Positions 37,072-48,973 of a stretch of DNA of 64,000 bases are shown one piece after another (the first letter of the stretch is position 1; each line of letters begins with the position of its first letter). This DNA comes from Lapidilactobacillus wuchangensis. GTDB lineage: Bacteria > Bacillota > Bacilli > Lactobacillales > Lactobacillaceae. The stretch lies in the NCBI RefSeq assembly GCF_003946645.1, contig NZ_RHOU01000007.1, positions 60,471 to 124,470 on the forward strand, given 5' to 3'. Made by a program: the position numbers and the translations under genes. The notes under the pieces are model-generated. The model was given only the letters and a program-made list of their open reading frames with translations. It had not been told where the DNA came from and did no database searches.

Positions 37072-37692
37072 CTATTCGTTACTTGGCGCTATACGCTTTT
37101 TGATATTTTCGTTAAGGAAATATACTTGAATCAAAATAATAATGCTGAAATAACATGCCACAAAAATAAAAGAAAACCTGATTGTCAATAACGTTAACGT
37201 TGCTACAAAAACAAAGAAAACAATTGATGCAATAGGAAATACCATTGGCATAACCATTATTTTCTTGATAAGCACTTTACCAAATATTATCTGTTCATCC
37301 ATCAACAGATAAACATTGGTCAGAAATACATATACTAATAAAACAATCAATAATGTTAAAGCAAAAACCTTGATTTGGGTTGGCATTAAAGCTGTTGCGT
37401 TAAAATCAAACATCAAGATTAAATATATCGGAATATAAATCAATGCAAACTTATTTATCATCAAAAAATCAGTTCGATATTTTCTATAAAAGTCCTTACT
37501 AATTTCTTTAAAAGAACTTTCATCCTCTTTTTTCAAAATACCATTATTAATCAAAAGAAAGACAGCGCGAGTACTAGGAAAGATCCCAAAAACTCCCAAT
37601 CCTGCAATGGCACCCATAATCCACAAAATATTAAGTAAAAAAATCACTTCAATAAAATGTAGCACAACCATTATTTTTTGCGCCCATCCCAT
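37072..37692 (-). CDS. YesL-like membrane protein (DUF624), copy 1
   Basis: A 206-residue protein with five or six predicted helices of the YesL/DUF624 family, often found beside CUT1 permeases. The ATG at 37692 (GGAG upstream, starting MGWAQK) is preferred over one at 37755, which would overlap the permease by 35 bp and lacks a ribosome site; this also gives the length usual for the family. Function unknown, probably accessory to the transporter. A second member is at 48974-49591. Confidence 0.82.
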   Translation of the reverse strand: MGWAQKIMVVLHFIEVIFLLNILWIMGAIAGLGVFGIFPSTRAVFLLINNGILKKEDESSFKEISKDFYRKYRTDFLMINKFALIYIPIYLILMFDFNATALMPTQIKVFALTLLIVLLVYVFLTNVYLLMDEQIIFGKVLIKKIMVMPMVFPIASIVFFVFVATLTLLTIRFSFIFVACYFSIIILIQVYFLNENIKKRIAPSNE

Positions 37693-37720
37693 ACTACTCA
37701 CACTCCATATCCTAATTTGA

Positions 37721-38587
37721 TTATCCCTTAGTACCTGATAATGCAATTGATTCAATAATTTGTTTCTGGAAAATCAAGAAAATGATTAATACTGGTAACA
37801 ATGCAACAAATGACATAGCCATAATTAATGGATAATCAGTTTGTGTAGCATATGTTGCCGACAAGTTTGCAATAACAACTTGCAATGTCTGCTTTTCTGG
37901 TGAATTTAAGTAGATCAATGGTGCCAAGTAATCATTCCACGCACCCATAAACCATAAAATAAATTGTGCAGCTACTGCAGGCCGAATCAGTGGGAAAATA
38001 ATACTTGTAAAAATCTTTGTATAACCAGCACCATCAATTTTGGCGGACTCTATTACTGAATCTGGCACACTTTGTAAATATTGTTTTAAGAAGAAAATCA
38101 TTGTAATGTTACCAAACAATCCTGGAACAATTAATGGCTTCAGTGTATCGACCCACCCAATCTTGGAAAAGATCATAAATTGGGGAATCATAACGGCTGG
38201 GTACGGCACCATTAATGCAATTAACAAAATTAAGAAAATTGTGTTTTTAAATGGCAATCGTAACTTTGCAAATGAGAAAGCTGCGACACTAGATGTAATT
38301 GACCCGATAATTGTTACAGTAAAGGAAACAATTATTGTATTTTTAAAACCTGCATACATTTCACTTAATGAGAACAGACGCTTATAGGCATCCCAACGTA
38401 TTGGATTGGGGATCCATTGTGGTGGCAATTGGAAAACACCCATTTTATCTTTCAATGATGTCGAAACCATCCAAATCAATGGTCCAACCATAATAATGCC
38501 ACCGAGTATAAGAATGATGTAGATCAGGATATTGGCGCCTGTACTTTGACGTTTAACCTTTTGTTGCGTGTTTTTTGACTTGGCCAC
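37721..38587 (-). CDS. CUT1 ABC permease (AraQ/MalG-like), arabinan operon
   Basis: A 288-residue permease with six helices and EAA loop (ESAKIDGAG, about 181-189; Ser for Ala). It pairs with the permease 13 bp upstream. By context it resembles Bacillus AraNPQ for arabino-oligosaccharides. No ATPase in the operon. Confidence 0.9.
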   Translation of the reverse strand: MAKSKNTQQKVKRQSTGANILIYIILILGGIIMVGPLIWMVSTSLKDKMGVFQLPPQWIPNPIRWDAYKRLFSLSEMYAGFKNTIIVSFTVTIIGSITSSVAAFSFAKLRLPFKNTIFLILLIALMVPYPAVMIPQFMIFSKIGWVDTLKPLIVPGLFGNITMIFFLKQYLQSVPDSVIESAKIDGAGYTKIFTSIIFPLIRPAVAAQFILWFMGAWNDYLAPLIYLNSPEKQTLQVVIANLSATYATQTDYPLIMAMSFVALLPVLIIFLIFQKQIIESIALSGTKG

Positions 38588-38600
38588 TGTACAGTTCCTC

Positions 38601-39533
38601 CTAACTTAATTTGTAATCCGATTTCCGATTAACATAGAACTGCAAGGCAGTAATAATAAAAATCAGAATACCAAGGATCATTGACATAGCAGAGGCATAT
38701 CCCATTTGGAAGTTTTTGAATGCTTTCTGCCAGATGTACCAAACAATTGTCGCTGAACTATATTCAGGACCACCAGTTGGCGTCATAATGTTAATTTCTG
38801 TAAAAATCTGTGAACCGCCAATAACATTGGTAATAATTAAGAAGAACGTAACTGGACGACACATTGGCCAAGTGATGTTCTTAAACTTCTGGAAAGCATT
38901 AGCACCATCCAGATCAGCAGCTTCATAGAATGATTTCGGTACACTCTGAATTGCTGCCAAATAAAGTAACATGGAGTAGCCTAAGCCCTTCCAAACACTC
39001 ATTGCAATAATAGCCGGTTTAACAGTATGAACATTTTGTAACCAGTTTGGCCCCTTAATGCCAACCAATGCTAGTACCTGGTTAACTAAGCCGTAATCGC
39101 CGTTGTATGCCCATTGCCACATAATTGCGATGGCTGCCAAAGAAGAAATAACTGGAATATAATAAACGACTCGGAAAAAAGTTGTCCCTTTTAAGCCACG
39201 ACTCAAAGCTGATGCCAAAAGAAACGATAATATTAACCCAATTGGAATACCCAACATTAAATAAAAGGTATTTCCCAATGTTTGCCAGAAATAATTATCT
39301 TTCATCATTAATTGGAAGTTTCGCCAACCGGTAAAGGTCATCTCACCCAAACCGTTCCAATTAGTGAAGGAAGCGAAGATCGAATAGATTAATGGTAATA
39401 GTGTAAAAATAGTAAACCCAATCACAGGCAAAACAATCATTAATAACGCTGCTCGATGTTCGTCGCGATATAATTTTGAATCATGATGGAAAAATGTTTT
39501 TTTCTTTTTTTCTACGACGGTTTCTTCAGTCAT
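38601..39533 (-). CDS. CUT1 ABC permease (AraP/MalF-like), arabinan operon
   Basis: A 310-residue permease from ATG 39533, which has AGGAGG 7 nt upstream; the longer frame from 39575 would start inside a hairpin. Six helices and EAADLDGAN mark it as CUT1. A Lys-rich cytoplasmic N terminus precedes the first helix. Second gene of transporter after the binding protein. Confidence 0.9.
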   Translation of the reverse strand: MTEETVVEKKKKTFFHHDSKLYRDEHRAALLMIVLPVIGFTIFTLLPLIYSIFASFTNWNGLGEMTFTGWRNFQLMMKDNYFWQTLGNTFYLMLGIPIGLILSFLLASALSRGLKGTTFFRVVYYIPVISSLAAIAIMWQWAYNGDYGLVNQVLALVGIKGPNWLQNVHTVKPAIIAMSVWKGLGYSMLLYLAAIQSVPKSFYEAADLDGANAFQKFKNITWPMCRPVTFFLIITNVIGGSQIFTEINIMTPTGGPEYSSATIVWYIWQKAFKNFQMGYASAMSMILGILIFIITALQFYVNRKSDYKLS

Positions 39534-39551
39534 ATTTAGACCTCCTGAACA

Positions 39552-39582
39552 GGAAAAGGATGGGCAATCTCCCATCCCTTTC
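39552..39582 (-). other. Intercistronic hairpin after binding-protein gene
   Basis: GGATGGG pairs with CCCATCC (6-nt loop, extended by GGAAA/TTTCC with one bulge), followed by TTTT on the minus strand, 10 bp after the binding-protein stop codon. Confidence 0.65.
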
Positions 39583-39592
39583 CAAATTTAAT

Positions 39593-40936
39593 CTATTTTT
39601 GTGCAGTAGCCTTTAATTGCTGATTAGCAGCATCTAATTTTGTCTGCATCTTAGGTTGTTCTTTCTTAACATATTCTTTAGCAGTAACTTTACCATCAAG
39701 AACTGGTTGAATATCAGTCATGAAGACGTCATACCATTCAGAGTTGTATGTGGTTGCTGCAGGCATTGCCCGACCATAATCGTTAACAATTTGTAAGAAT
39801 TCTTCACGATTAGCAGGTTTTAATGATTTATCATCAGCCCAAGTTTGTGCCATATTCTTTAAGTTAGGAATTTGTACACCAGCATCAACTAATGTCTTTT
39901 GTGCTTTTTTATTAGTTGACAGGTATTCAGCTAATTCAACAGCATCTTGACTATATTTTGTTTTGTTGGAAACACCAATACCTAATGAACCTACATAAGT
40001 TGCTGACTTACCAGTCTTACCTGCTGGCCAAGGCATTAAATCATAATCGAATTTCAATTTATTGTAAGTGCTCAAGTCCCAAGGTCCTACCGGGAAGAAG
40101 GCCAGTTCACCTTTCATCCAACGTTGATAGGTATCAAGTGATTGAGATTCCTTAGCAGAAGGTGTGATATGGTACTTGTTTTGGAAATCAGCGAAGTATT
40201 GCAATGCTTCAGCAAACTGTGGTGTATTGATTGTTACCTTGGTTTTATTCTTATTTGTCCAGTCGCCACCATTGCTCCAAACAAATGCTTGTAAACTCCA
40301 GTTAACATTGAAACCAGTAGCATATTGATCGATCTTGCCGTCGCCATTGGTATCCTTAGTTAATTTCTTAGAAACTTCAATGAATTGATCCCAAGTATAT
40401 GGTTTGTCCTTGTCAGGCAAAGGAATATTGTTCTTTTCAAACATCGTCTTGTTATAGCCTAATGACATTGGGCCAACATCTTTAGGTAAGCCATATAATG
40501 GGCCCTTGCCAACAGTCTTGCCATTGGTACGATAACTATTCACGCCATATGACCATACGTTATCCAAATCAATATTTGATTTCTTAACTTCTTTGCTAAT
40601 GTCTTTCAAAACGCCATTATTAACATAAGCTAATAAATTATTCTGCTCAATATAGAAAACATCAGGAACTTTATTACCAGAAATAGCTGCCTGTAATTTA
40701 GTAGCATAATTATCAGCACTGGTCACAATTATTTTCACGTTAACATTCTTGTGAGTCTTCTCGAATTGTTTAATTGCCTGCCCATATGCTTTCTTTTCAT
40801 CTTCACCACCACGATACATAAATGTAATTGTGTGTTTCTTAGAATCAGATGAAGAACTCTTACTACCACAAGCTGCCATCCCTAAAACCATCATGGTTGA
40901 TAATGCGACTAACCCAAGCTTTTTCCAAATTTTCAT
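39593..40936 (-). CDS. CUT1 sugar-binding lipoprotein, arabinan operon (AraN-like)
   Basis: A 447-residue MalE-type binding protein with lipobox MAAC (Cys23) and a Ser-rich linker. Membrane-anchored on the cell surface. It follows the GH51 gene by 14 bp and precedes two permeases, so it should be the receptor for arabino-oligosaccharides made by the GH43 lipoprotein. It also has a [14 protein letters not shown] stretch that looks like a calcium-binding loop. Confidence 0.9.
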   Translation of the reverse strand: MKIWKKLGLVALSTMMVLGMAACGSKSSSSDSKKHTITFMYRGGEDEKKAYGQAIKQFEKTHKNVNVKIIVTSADNYATKLQAAISGNKVPDVFYIEQNNLLAYVNNGVLKDISKEVKKSNIDLDNVWSYGVNSYRTNGKTVGKGPLYGLPKDVGPMSLGYNKTMFEKNNIPLPDKDKPYTWDQFIEVSKKLTKDTNGDGKIDQYATGFNVNWSLQAFVWSNGGDWTNKNKTKVTINTPQFAEALQYFADFQNKYHITPSAKESQSLDTYQRWMKGELAFFPVGPWDLSTYNKLKFDYDLMPWPAGKTGKSATYVGSLGIGVSNKTKYSQDAVELAEYLSTNKKAQKTLVDAGVQIPNLKNMAQTWADDKSLKPANREEFLQIVNDYGRAMPAATTYNSEWYDVFMTDIQPVLDGKVTAKEYVKKEQPKMQTKLDAANQQLKATAQK

Positions 40937-40950
40937 TGTATTGACACTCC

Positions 40951-42511
<1,561 letters not shown>

Positions 42512-42589
42512 TAACATATAAGTAATTCTTTCTAGAATTATAAAATGTAACATTAACTAAAATATTAACTACATTTGCTATCAAATTTG

Positions 42590-42618
42590 TTGACTAAGCT
42601 TTAAAAAACATTTATATT
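42590..42618 (+). promoter_or_regulatory. Promoter of the winged-helix regulator
   Basis: Plus-strand -35 TTGACT (42590-42595) and -10 TATATT (42613-42618), 17 bp. Two TTAACTA direct repeats, 12 bp apart, lie 20-40 bp upstream. Confidence 0.75.
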
Positions 42619-42654
42619 AAGTAAGTAAAATATAATTAACAGAAGGATAATGCT

Positions 42655-43560
42655 ATGCAACTTGATATTTCAAACGATTCGTTACCGATATATGAGGCTT
42701 TAGCAAGTGATGTTCGTCTCAAAATCATTCGCTTATTATCAAAAAATAAAATGAACATCAAGGACTTGGCTAAAGCACTTAATATTAGTAGTGCGATTGT
42801 CACCAAACACATTAACAAATTAGAAACCGCGGGGTTAATTAAAACTGAAAGGATTCCAGGAAAATCGGGATTACAACGAATTTCAATCTTAAAGGTTGAT
42901 CAAATCAACATTGAATTTCCCCAAAAGATTTACCATTCCTTTGAAAACTACGAATCCAGTATTCCTGTTGGTCATTTTGTTGACTATAAGGTTTCGCCGA
43001 CCTGTGGTTTAGCCACTACTAGTCATTTCATTGGTGAAGTGGATGAGCCTAAATACTTTATGGATTCTGAACGAATGGATGCCGGAATTCTCTGGTTTAC
43101 CAAGGGGTTTGTCGATTACAAAACACCTAATCTTCTTAAGCCCAAGGAACGTCTTGAACAAATTGAAATCAGTTTTGAAATTTCTTCAGAATTTCCTTTC
43201 ACTAATAATGAATGGCCCTCTGATATTAGCTTTTCACTTAATGGTACCGAATTAGGCACCTGGACTAGTCCTGGTGACTTTGGTGACGCTCGCGGCAAGT
43301 ACACACCAACTTGGTGGCCAACTAATATTAACCAATACGGCTTATTAAAAACGTTACGAATTACGAAAGATAATGGCACTTATATTGATGGTGATTCTCT
43401 TTCAAACATCAACATCTCCGATTTCAAAAACGTCGAAGATATTTGGGACTTCAAAATTGAAGTTAAAGCTGATGCGGAACACGTTGGTGGGGTTACCTTA
43501 TTCGGCAGTGGTTTCGGAAATCATGACCAAAACATTGTCTTTAAAGTTTATTACAGTTAA
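42655..43560 (+). CDS. ArsR-like winged-helix regulator with beta-rich sensor domain
   Basis: A 301-residue regulator. Residues 1-85 are an ArsR-type winged helix (EALASDVRLKIIRLLSK, recognition helix with SSAIVTKHINKLETAG). Residues 100-301 form a beta-rich domain with several Trp and Gly motifs (TPTWWPTN, GFGNHDQN) and no recognisable enzyme residues, likely a sugar-sensing jelly-roll-like domain. No metal-binding Cys pair is seen, so it is not a metal sensor. Divergent from the GH51 arabinan operon, whose promoter carries TAACTA repeats. Probably its repressor, with an arabinose-derived inducer; this is inferred. Confidence 0.78.
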   Translation: MQLDISNDSLPIYEALASDVRLKIIRLLSKNKMNIKDLAKALNISSAIVTKHINKLETAGLIKTERIPGKSGLQRISILKVDQINIEFPQKIYHSFENYESSIPVGHFVDYKVSPTCGLATTSHFIGEVDEPKYFMDSERMDAGILWFTKGFVDYKTPNLLKPKERLEQIEISFEISSEFPFTNNEWPSDISFSLNGTELGTWTSPGDFGDARGKYTPTWWPTNINQYGLLKTLRITKDNGTYIDGDSLSNINISDFKNVEDIWDFKIEVKADAEHVGGVTLFGSGFGNHDQNIVFKVYYS

Positions 43561-43570
43561 AAACCATACA

Positions 43571-43606
43571 AAAAAGCACTTCGGAAAAATTTCCGAAGTG
43601 CTTTTT
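43571..43606. terminator. Bidirectional terminator
   Basis: A perfect 17-bp stem with A- and T-runs at both ends (43571-43587 with 43590-43606), between the convergent regulator and aldo/keto reductase genes. Confidence 0.9.
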
Positions 43607-43625
43607 AATTTAGCTATTGATCAGC

Positions 43626-44474
43626 TTAACCTTGAGTTGGGTTATGGTTCGTGCCATCAGTAGTATCTTTCAAATCGTTTAATTCTGCCATGTCAGCGGC
43701 AGAGATTGTAAAATCAAGTTCCTTGTTGCTGACGATATGAGCTGGTGTAACGGCCTTTGGTAATGGTAAAACACCATTTTCAACACAGAAGCGAATGGCT
43801 AATTGGGCTGGAGTAACGTCATATTTCTTTGCAATGGCAATGACTTTCTCATTGGCTAACATGCGACCAGTCGCTAATGGTGAATAAGCTTCGATTAAAA
43901 TACCGTGCTCTTCTGAATACTTAGTAATCTTAGGTTCAGTAAAGCCAACATAATATTGGATTTGATTAACCATTGGCTTAACCTTAGCGTGCGGCAACAA
44001 GTTCTCCAAATCGCGGACAGCAAAGTTGGAAACACCGATTGCGCGAACGCGGCCACTAGCATAAATCTTCTCCATGGCTTGCCAAACGTCGATATTACCT
44101 TGGTCACAATTCTTACCAATCTGGCTCCATGGCCATGGTGCGTGAATGATGTAAAGATCCAAATAATCGATATCCAGATCAGCCATCGTCTCATCAAAAG
44201 CCTTTAAGGCACCATCATATGTTTTAATTTCAGCTGGCAACTTAGAAGTAACGAAAATTTCCTTGCGATCAATACCAGAATCGCGAATGGCCTGGCCAAC
44301 ACTCTTTTCATTGCCGTAAGCCTTGGCAGTGTCGATATGGCGATAACCATTCTTTAAAGCCGTTGCTACAGAATTGTAGGTTGCATCCCCATTAGGAATC
44401 TGCCAAGTCCCAAAGGCAACTTTAGGAATTTCAACACCATTACTTAACTTATATGTTTCTGTCAATACAGTCAT
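43626..44474 (-). CDS. Aldo/keto reductase
   Basis: A 282-residue NADPH-dependent oxidoreductase of the AKR superfamily. From the ATG at 44474 (GGAGG 6 nt upstream; the in-frame ATG at 44480 touches the ribosome site) the catalytic tetrad is Asp48, Tyr53, Lys78 and His111. YRHIDTAKAYGNEKSVG and the C-terminal cofactor loop (VLPLPKAVTP) are present. It reduces aldehydes/ketones, for example 2,5-diketogluconate-like compounds or methylglyoxal; substrate unknown. Monocistronic. Confidence 0.92.
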   Translation of the reverse strand: MTVLTETYKLSNGVEIPKVAFGTWQIPNGDATYNSVATALKNGYRHIDTAKAYGNEKSVGQAIRDSGIDRKEIFVTSKLPAEIKTYDGALKAFDETMADLDIDYLDLYIIHAPWPWSQIGKNCDQGNIDVWQAMEKIYASGRVRAIGVSNFAVRDLENLLPHAKVKPMVNQIQYYVGFTEPKITKYSEEHGILIEAYSPLATGRMLANEKVIAIAKKYDVTPAQLAIRFCVENGVLPLPKAVTPAHIVSNKELDFTISAADMAELNDLKDTTDGTNHNPTQG

Positions 44475-44535
44475 GTGCATCCTCCGTTCATTTTAAAACA
44501 TTCAACTTGAGTTTAGCACTATCAATAAGTAAGTG

Positions 44536-46392
44536 CTAGTTTGAAGGCTCCACTTTGGTAATACGCTGTAAACCCTGGGGCGTTACTTTGAACAGGCCGA
44601 TCTTAATGTGTTGCCGATAAACCTTACGCGTCATCACCGTGAATGTATGATGATACTCAGGAATGGCGACATACTGGTAGCGCTGAACATTATTTTGAAA
44701 TTGAGCAGGTGATTCCATAAAGTTTTCCTGCGCCACAACCTTATCACTGAAAAAGTAATATTTACCAACATAACCTGCATAATAATCGGCGACATCTATT
44801 GGATGCGGATCAACCACTAAAATCTTAGCTTTATTTAGTTTTGTCGTTGGCTGGGCAATTGCTTTCATTTGTTGAGGTAACTGGTTACCGCTAAAACGAT
44901 TAGTAAACTGAGTCCCATTAATCTCTGAAAGCATCGCAATAATAGAAAAGATTAAAACAATAAAGGTTGACATTTGATAAAGGTTTTTCGAAAAAAGTGA
45001 CTTGAATGAACGTAAATTACGCTTTTCAAATCGTTGCTCATACAACGCTTGATCCATTACTCGAACTAAAAAAATACCTGCGATAAATAGATTTAAAACA
45101 ACAATGCTAGACATATAACGCTCATAACCATCAAGATTGATTGCTTCAGCATAAGGCATTGAAAAAATGTACATCCCAAACAGGCTAAAAACATAGACGA
45201 GAAAAATAACGTCCAGACCAAACATTATTTTTAAAAGTGAGTTTTTATGTCGTAATCCCTTGTAGATAAGGAGCCAACTAATAAATAAGACTAAATTAAC
45301 GAGTAGAACACCTTGAACTGAAAGCGACTGAATATTCGATAAAGCTGCCAACATTTTATGACCAATTTTAAGAATATGGTCACTGCCCTCGGTAGCAAAT
45401 TGATGTTGATACATTTTCAAACTAATTTCATGCTTGGAAACCTTAAAGGTACGATGAACATGTATCCCCCACCAAATAAATGGCAAAAATGAAATCATGG
45501 TTGTACCAAGAAATGTACCAATTACCGCCACAGTAGATTGCCAGCGCTTATCATTATTCACTTTAAATAACGTATATAAGAAGTACCCGAGAATAATCAC
45601 CACAAAGAAAATCGCCGAGTTTTTAACTAACAGCAGCCCACCCACAAATAAAGCAGTATGCGCACAAAGAAGTTTTGGCTGTAGTCGATAGACAAAAATA
45701 CCCACTAAAGCGGCAATGGTTAATACTGGCAATACATAATCAACTAATAGATTATTTAACCGGATTGCAATATTAAAGATAAACGATAATGCAATAATCA
45801 GACACATTACCGTCGACATCAGTCCCCGCGTACGATCTCTTAGCGTGGCAAATAACGAATATAACGCGGCCCAAATAATCAAAAATTGCCCCACCAACAT
45901 ACTGCCGTCACTAAAGCCAACAAGCTTGGTAAACAAAGCAACGAATAACGATGTTGCTGGTGGATAGGATGTAAATGAAATAATTGTATCAGCCGCACCA
46001 GGCAATCTAGCTTCAAAATGAAGGAATTTAACAATTATTGCCCAGTGGGAAAAATTATCATAATGTATTAACGAACTATGAAACAATACCACTGCCATGG
46101 CAATGCCTAAAGCAAGCATCCAAATATCAAACAAATGGATGCCTTCAAATTGCAACCGACCTTTGCCTAAAAAAGTAAAAATAAGACGACCTACAAATAA
46201 AAGTAACCCTAAAATCACGACGACAAAATAGCCAATTTCAAGTATCTTAAGCATGGCTGAAATATATAGCAAAATAATTTCAACCATGATAGCAGTGATC
46301 CATGATAAATATGGATTAATTCCTAAATAACGCAATGTCCCACTATAGCCAATTAACGCCAAGCTAAAAACAATTAAACCCCACCAAATCAT
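44536..46392 (-). CDS. GT-C-like polytopic membrane protein
   Basis: About 618 residues from ATG 46392 (GGAGG 6 nt upstream; the in-frame ATG at 46404 overlaps the ribosome site). About twelve helices, with an extracellular loop HYDNFSHW after an early helix, which recalls the acidic motif of GT-C glycosyltransferases that use lipid-linked sugars, and a soluble C-terminal part (about 520-618). No exact family was recognised. It follows the BcsA-like gene by 42 bp, so both may make or modify a surface polysaccharide. Confidence 0.65.
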   Translation of the reverse strand: MIWWGLIVFSLALIGYSGTLRYLGINPYLSWITAIMVEIILLYISAMLKILEIGYFVVVILGLLLFVGRLIFTFLGKGRLQFEGIHLFDIWMLALGIAMAVVLFHSSLIHYDNFSHWAIIVKFLHFEARLPGAADTIISFTSYPPATSLFVALFTKLVGFSDGSMLVGQFLIIWAALYSLFATLRDRTRGLMSTVMCLIIALSFIFNIAIRLNNLLVDYVLPVLTIAALVGIFVYRLQPKLLCAHTALFVGGLLLVKNSAIFFVVIILGYFLYTLFKVNNDKRWQSTVAVIGTFLGTTMISFLPFIWWGIHVHRTFKVSKHEISLKMYQHQFATEGSDHILKIGHKMLAALSNIQSLSVQGVLLVNLVLFISWLLIYKGLRHKNSLLKIMFGLDVIFLVYVFSLFGMYIFSMPYAEAINLDGYERYMSSIVVLNLFIAGIFLVRVMDQALYEQRFEKRNLRSFKSLFSKNLYQMSTFIVLIFSIIAMLSEINGTQFTNRFSGNQLPQQMKAIAQPTTKLNKAKILVVDPHPIDVADYYAGYVGKYYFFSDKVVAQENFMESPAQFQNNVQRYQYVAIPEYHHTFTVMTRKVYRQHIKIGLFKVTPQGLQRITKVEPSN

Positions 46393-46433
46393 TTTTTCCT
46401 CCATTAATTACAAAAACTATAACTGTTATTTTG

Positions 46434-48461
46434 CTACACGCGATTGAGTCTACTTAGCCGCCGTTCAACTTTCTTCAAGCGCAATATAATGTTCATATAA
46501 AGCTCGTCAAAGGGCGAAACCCAATTATCTTGAGTCAGAGGTAGATTATCATTAAACCCATCATAAATTAATTGGAAATACTGATTACGGTCAGCTGCAT
46601 TAAGATCAACGATTTGGCCGCTATACTCCAACTGATTGTCGCCTTGACTAATTCGCATAATTTTTATTTTCAGCGCCACATTTTGGCGATTAGTTTGTAA
46701 TTTAATTGGCACGACTTCAGACTCTTCCAGTTGTTCGTCATCAGCTGATGATTTAAAAAAAAATGATAAACCGCCCTCTGACACATCCAACGTTTGAATT
46801 GGTAACCAACGATATTGTTCATATTCATTTTGAGACGATTCTGCTTGTCCAACGCTCTGATTTGGTAGCCACTTGGTCACGAGTTGGATTGTCCCTTGAA
46901 TTTGTCTAGAAAAGCGTTCACTTTTACGATAAACTGGGCGTCCCATGGCAATAAACAGACAAAAACTTAAATTGATAAAATGCATCAGTAACCAAAAAGT
47001 TATCACACTACCCACTAATATTTCGGAACCAAATTTTCCATAATTGAATTTAATAATTGCTGCTAACGTGACTAACCATAAAATTAAATACGGTAAAATA
47101 TAGAGCTTATCTTTAAAGGTCGAATTAGCATTTTTGGTCGTAACTTTAAACTTTTTCGCCTTAATTCTTAAAGTTTCCAAAATAACTGGGATAAATAAAT
47201 AGGGCGCAAAAAATGTTTCTTGAATTTCTCCCCAACGTTCATTACGAATTGAGTCAGAAGTATCCTTTAAAACATAATGTAATAAGAAATAACCAGGTGC
47301 CCAGATCAGCATTAGAATCCAAAAGTTAGCATTAACCACCTGAATTTTAAATAAGGCATACAGGATAGGAGCAATCATATACACCATCCGTCTGAAAAAG
47401 GACCACCAATAAAAATATGAATTAATCAGGATGAGGCGATTTTTAAATGGTAATTTGGGATTGATAAAAATATGCAGATTATGACAACTTTGAATCACGC
47501 CCCTCGCCCAACGAGTGCGTTGTTTAATAACGCCCTTCAAGTCAATTGGTGTTATACCACTAGATTGTGGTTCAGAAGTTGCCAAGCTTGTATAGCCAGC
47601 AATATTTATTTTAGTACCAAGTTCAAAATCCTCAGTTAAAGTGTCCGTTGGGAAACCGCCAACTTCATCAACTGCTGATCTTAAAAAAACAGCATTTGAG
47701 CCAGTGAATAAAGCGGTTTGATTAGTGCCATTTAAGACATTAACATCACGCGAGAAGAAATCCTGTTCATTAGGAATAGCCTTCTCGGAAAACAAATTGA
47801 ATTGAAAAATATCGGCATTATAGAAGCTTTGTGGTGTTTGCACAAATCCTAGGCGAGCAACGGTATCATCTTGCTCGCATTCTTGAAAATTCTGCATAAA
47901 GAGCGGTACAGTATCCGTTAAAAAACCAGAAAAAGGGATCATATCAGCATCAAAGATTGCAAAAAGTGGTGCTGATAACTGCTCTAAAGCATGGTTAATA
48001 TTGCCCGACTTAGCCTCTTTATTGTCATCCATACCGATATATTGCACCTGATACTCCGCGGCTAACTGCGCAATTTCAGGTCGATTGCCATCATCGGCAA
48101 CGACAATATTAACTTTATGTTGTTCAGGATAACTGATAAAAGTCGCAGCATTAATTGTTTTACGTAACAACTCGGAATCTTCATTATGAGTCACAATAAT
48201 AATATCAACGGCTGGCAATGGGACATTAGGCTCAAATTCTGGAATCGTTAATTTTATTTGATTCTTCTTCGCAAGTAACCGGAAAAAGATCAAAATAAAC
48301 GCTGTGAAATTTGAAATCAGTTCACTGATAACGAGCAGCAACGCAAAAATCAGTACAAAAATATTGGCCTGCCAAGGAATCGTAAAAAATACTCGCCACA
48401 ATAAATAAATGATTGATAATATAATTGCCAAGATATAAGTAATCTTTTTAGTCTTGGACAT
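46434..48461 (-). CDS. BcsA-like GT2 synthase with PilZ domain
   Basis: A 675-residue processive glycosyltransferase. Helices 1-2 (about 8-60), then GT2 domain with VADDG (121-125), DAD (171-173), TED (276-278) and the QxxRW motif QRTRW (314-318), further helices (340-505), and a C-terminal PilZ domain. The two c-di-GMP motifs are intact: RKSER (512-516) and DVSEGG (559-564). This is the architecture of bacterial cellulose synthase BcsA, but no BcsB or cyclic-di-GMP enzyme is in the window. Product could be cellulose or another beta-glycan. Confidence 0.88.
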   Translation of the reverse strand: MSKTKKITYILAIILSIIYLLWRVFFTIPWQANIFVLIFALLLVISELISNFTAFILIFFRLLAKKNQIKLTIPEFEPNVPLPAVDIIIVTHNEDSELLRKTINAATFISYPEQHKVNIVVADDGNRPEIAQLAAEYQVQYIGMDDNKEAKSGNINHALEQLSAPLFAIFDADMIPFSGFLTDTVPLFMQNFQECEQDDTVARLGFVQTPQSFYNADIFQFNLFSEKAIPNEQDFFSRDVNVLNGTNQTALFTGSNAVFLRSAVDEVGGFPTDTLTEDFELGTKINIAGYTSLATSEPQSSGITPIDLKGVIKQRTRWARGVIQSCHNLHIFINPKLPFKNRLILINSYFYWWSFFRRMVYMIAPILYALFKIQVVNANFWILMLIWAPGYFLLHYVLKDTSDSIRNERWGEIQETFFAPYLFIPVILETLRIKAKKFKVTTKNANSTFKDKLYILPYLILWLVTLAAIIKFNYGKFGSEILVGSVITFWLLMHFINLSFCLFIAMGRPVYRKSERFSRQIQGTIQLVTKWLPNQSVGQAESSQNEYEQYRWLPIQTLDVSEGGLSFFFKSSADDEQLEESEVVPIKLQTNRQNVALKIKIMRISQGDNQLEYSGQIVDLNAADRNQYFQLIYDGFNDNLPLTQDNWVSPFDELYMNIILRLKKVERRLSRLNRV

Positions 48462-48804
48462 GTTGATGCTCCTTACAGATAAATTTCTTTTTCAACTGAA
48501 AAATTTTGGTCATCAGGGCCTTAATTGTCAGTTACCACTACAGATTAGTCAGAATGCGTCTAAATTTGAGTACCATTATCATGAGTAATATTAAAATACA
48601 CAAAATATCACAACTTAGCATAAATAATAATGCTTATATAAGATTATCACATATTTGGTGATACTTAAATTGATTATTTATTAACTTAATTTCCTGTAAT
48701 TCAATAGATTACTCAGTATTGTTGGTTCCTGCCAAGGAATTGTTCATCATTGAAATGGCTTTATATTTTTTTCACCAAGTTGGTTGGATCTACTAATTAG
48801 TTAA
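48462..48804. other. Non-coding region upstream of the BcsA-like gene
   Basis: An AT-rich 343-bp stretch with no credible ORF. A minus-strand TTGTGA and TATTAC pair with 17 bp spacing is a possible promoter, and TATCAC/GTGATA (48645-48663, 7-bp centre) a possible operator. Nothing else recognised. Confidence 0.45.
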
Positions 48805-48851
48805 TCTAAAAAACGATCCTGTCCCAATAGAATGCTGGGATAAGATCGTTT
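48805..48851 (-). terminator. Terminator of the third CUT1 operon
   Basis: AAACGATC-x-TGTCCCA pairs with TGGGATA-x-GATCGTTT (48811-48851), then TTTTTT on the minus strand. About 120 bp after the YesL-like gene. Confidence 0.8.
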
Positions 48852-48973
48852 AAGCAACACTATTATTTCAATGATGACTAGACAATAATTAGTACCAATT
48901 ATTCAGAATTCTATCTTAATGCTAATCAGAGCTATCCGCCTTTTCATACCTGGTTTTATAAACAACGCACGCA

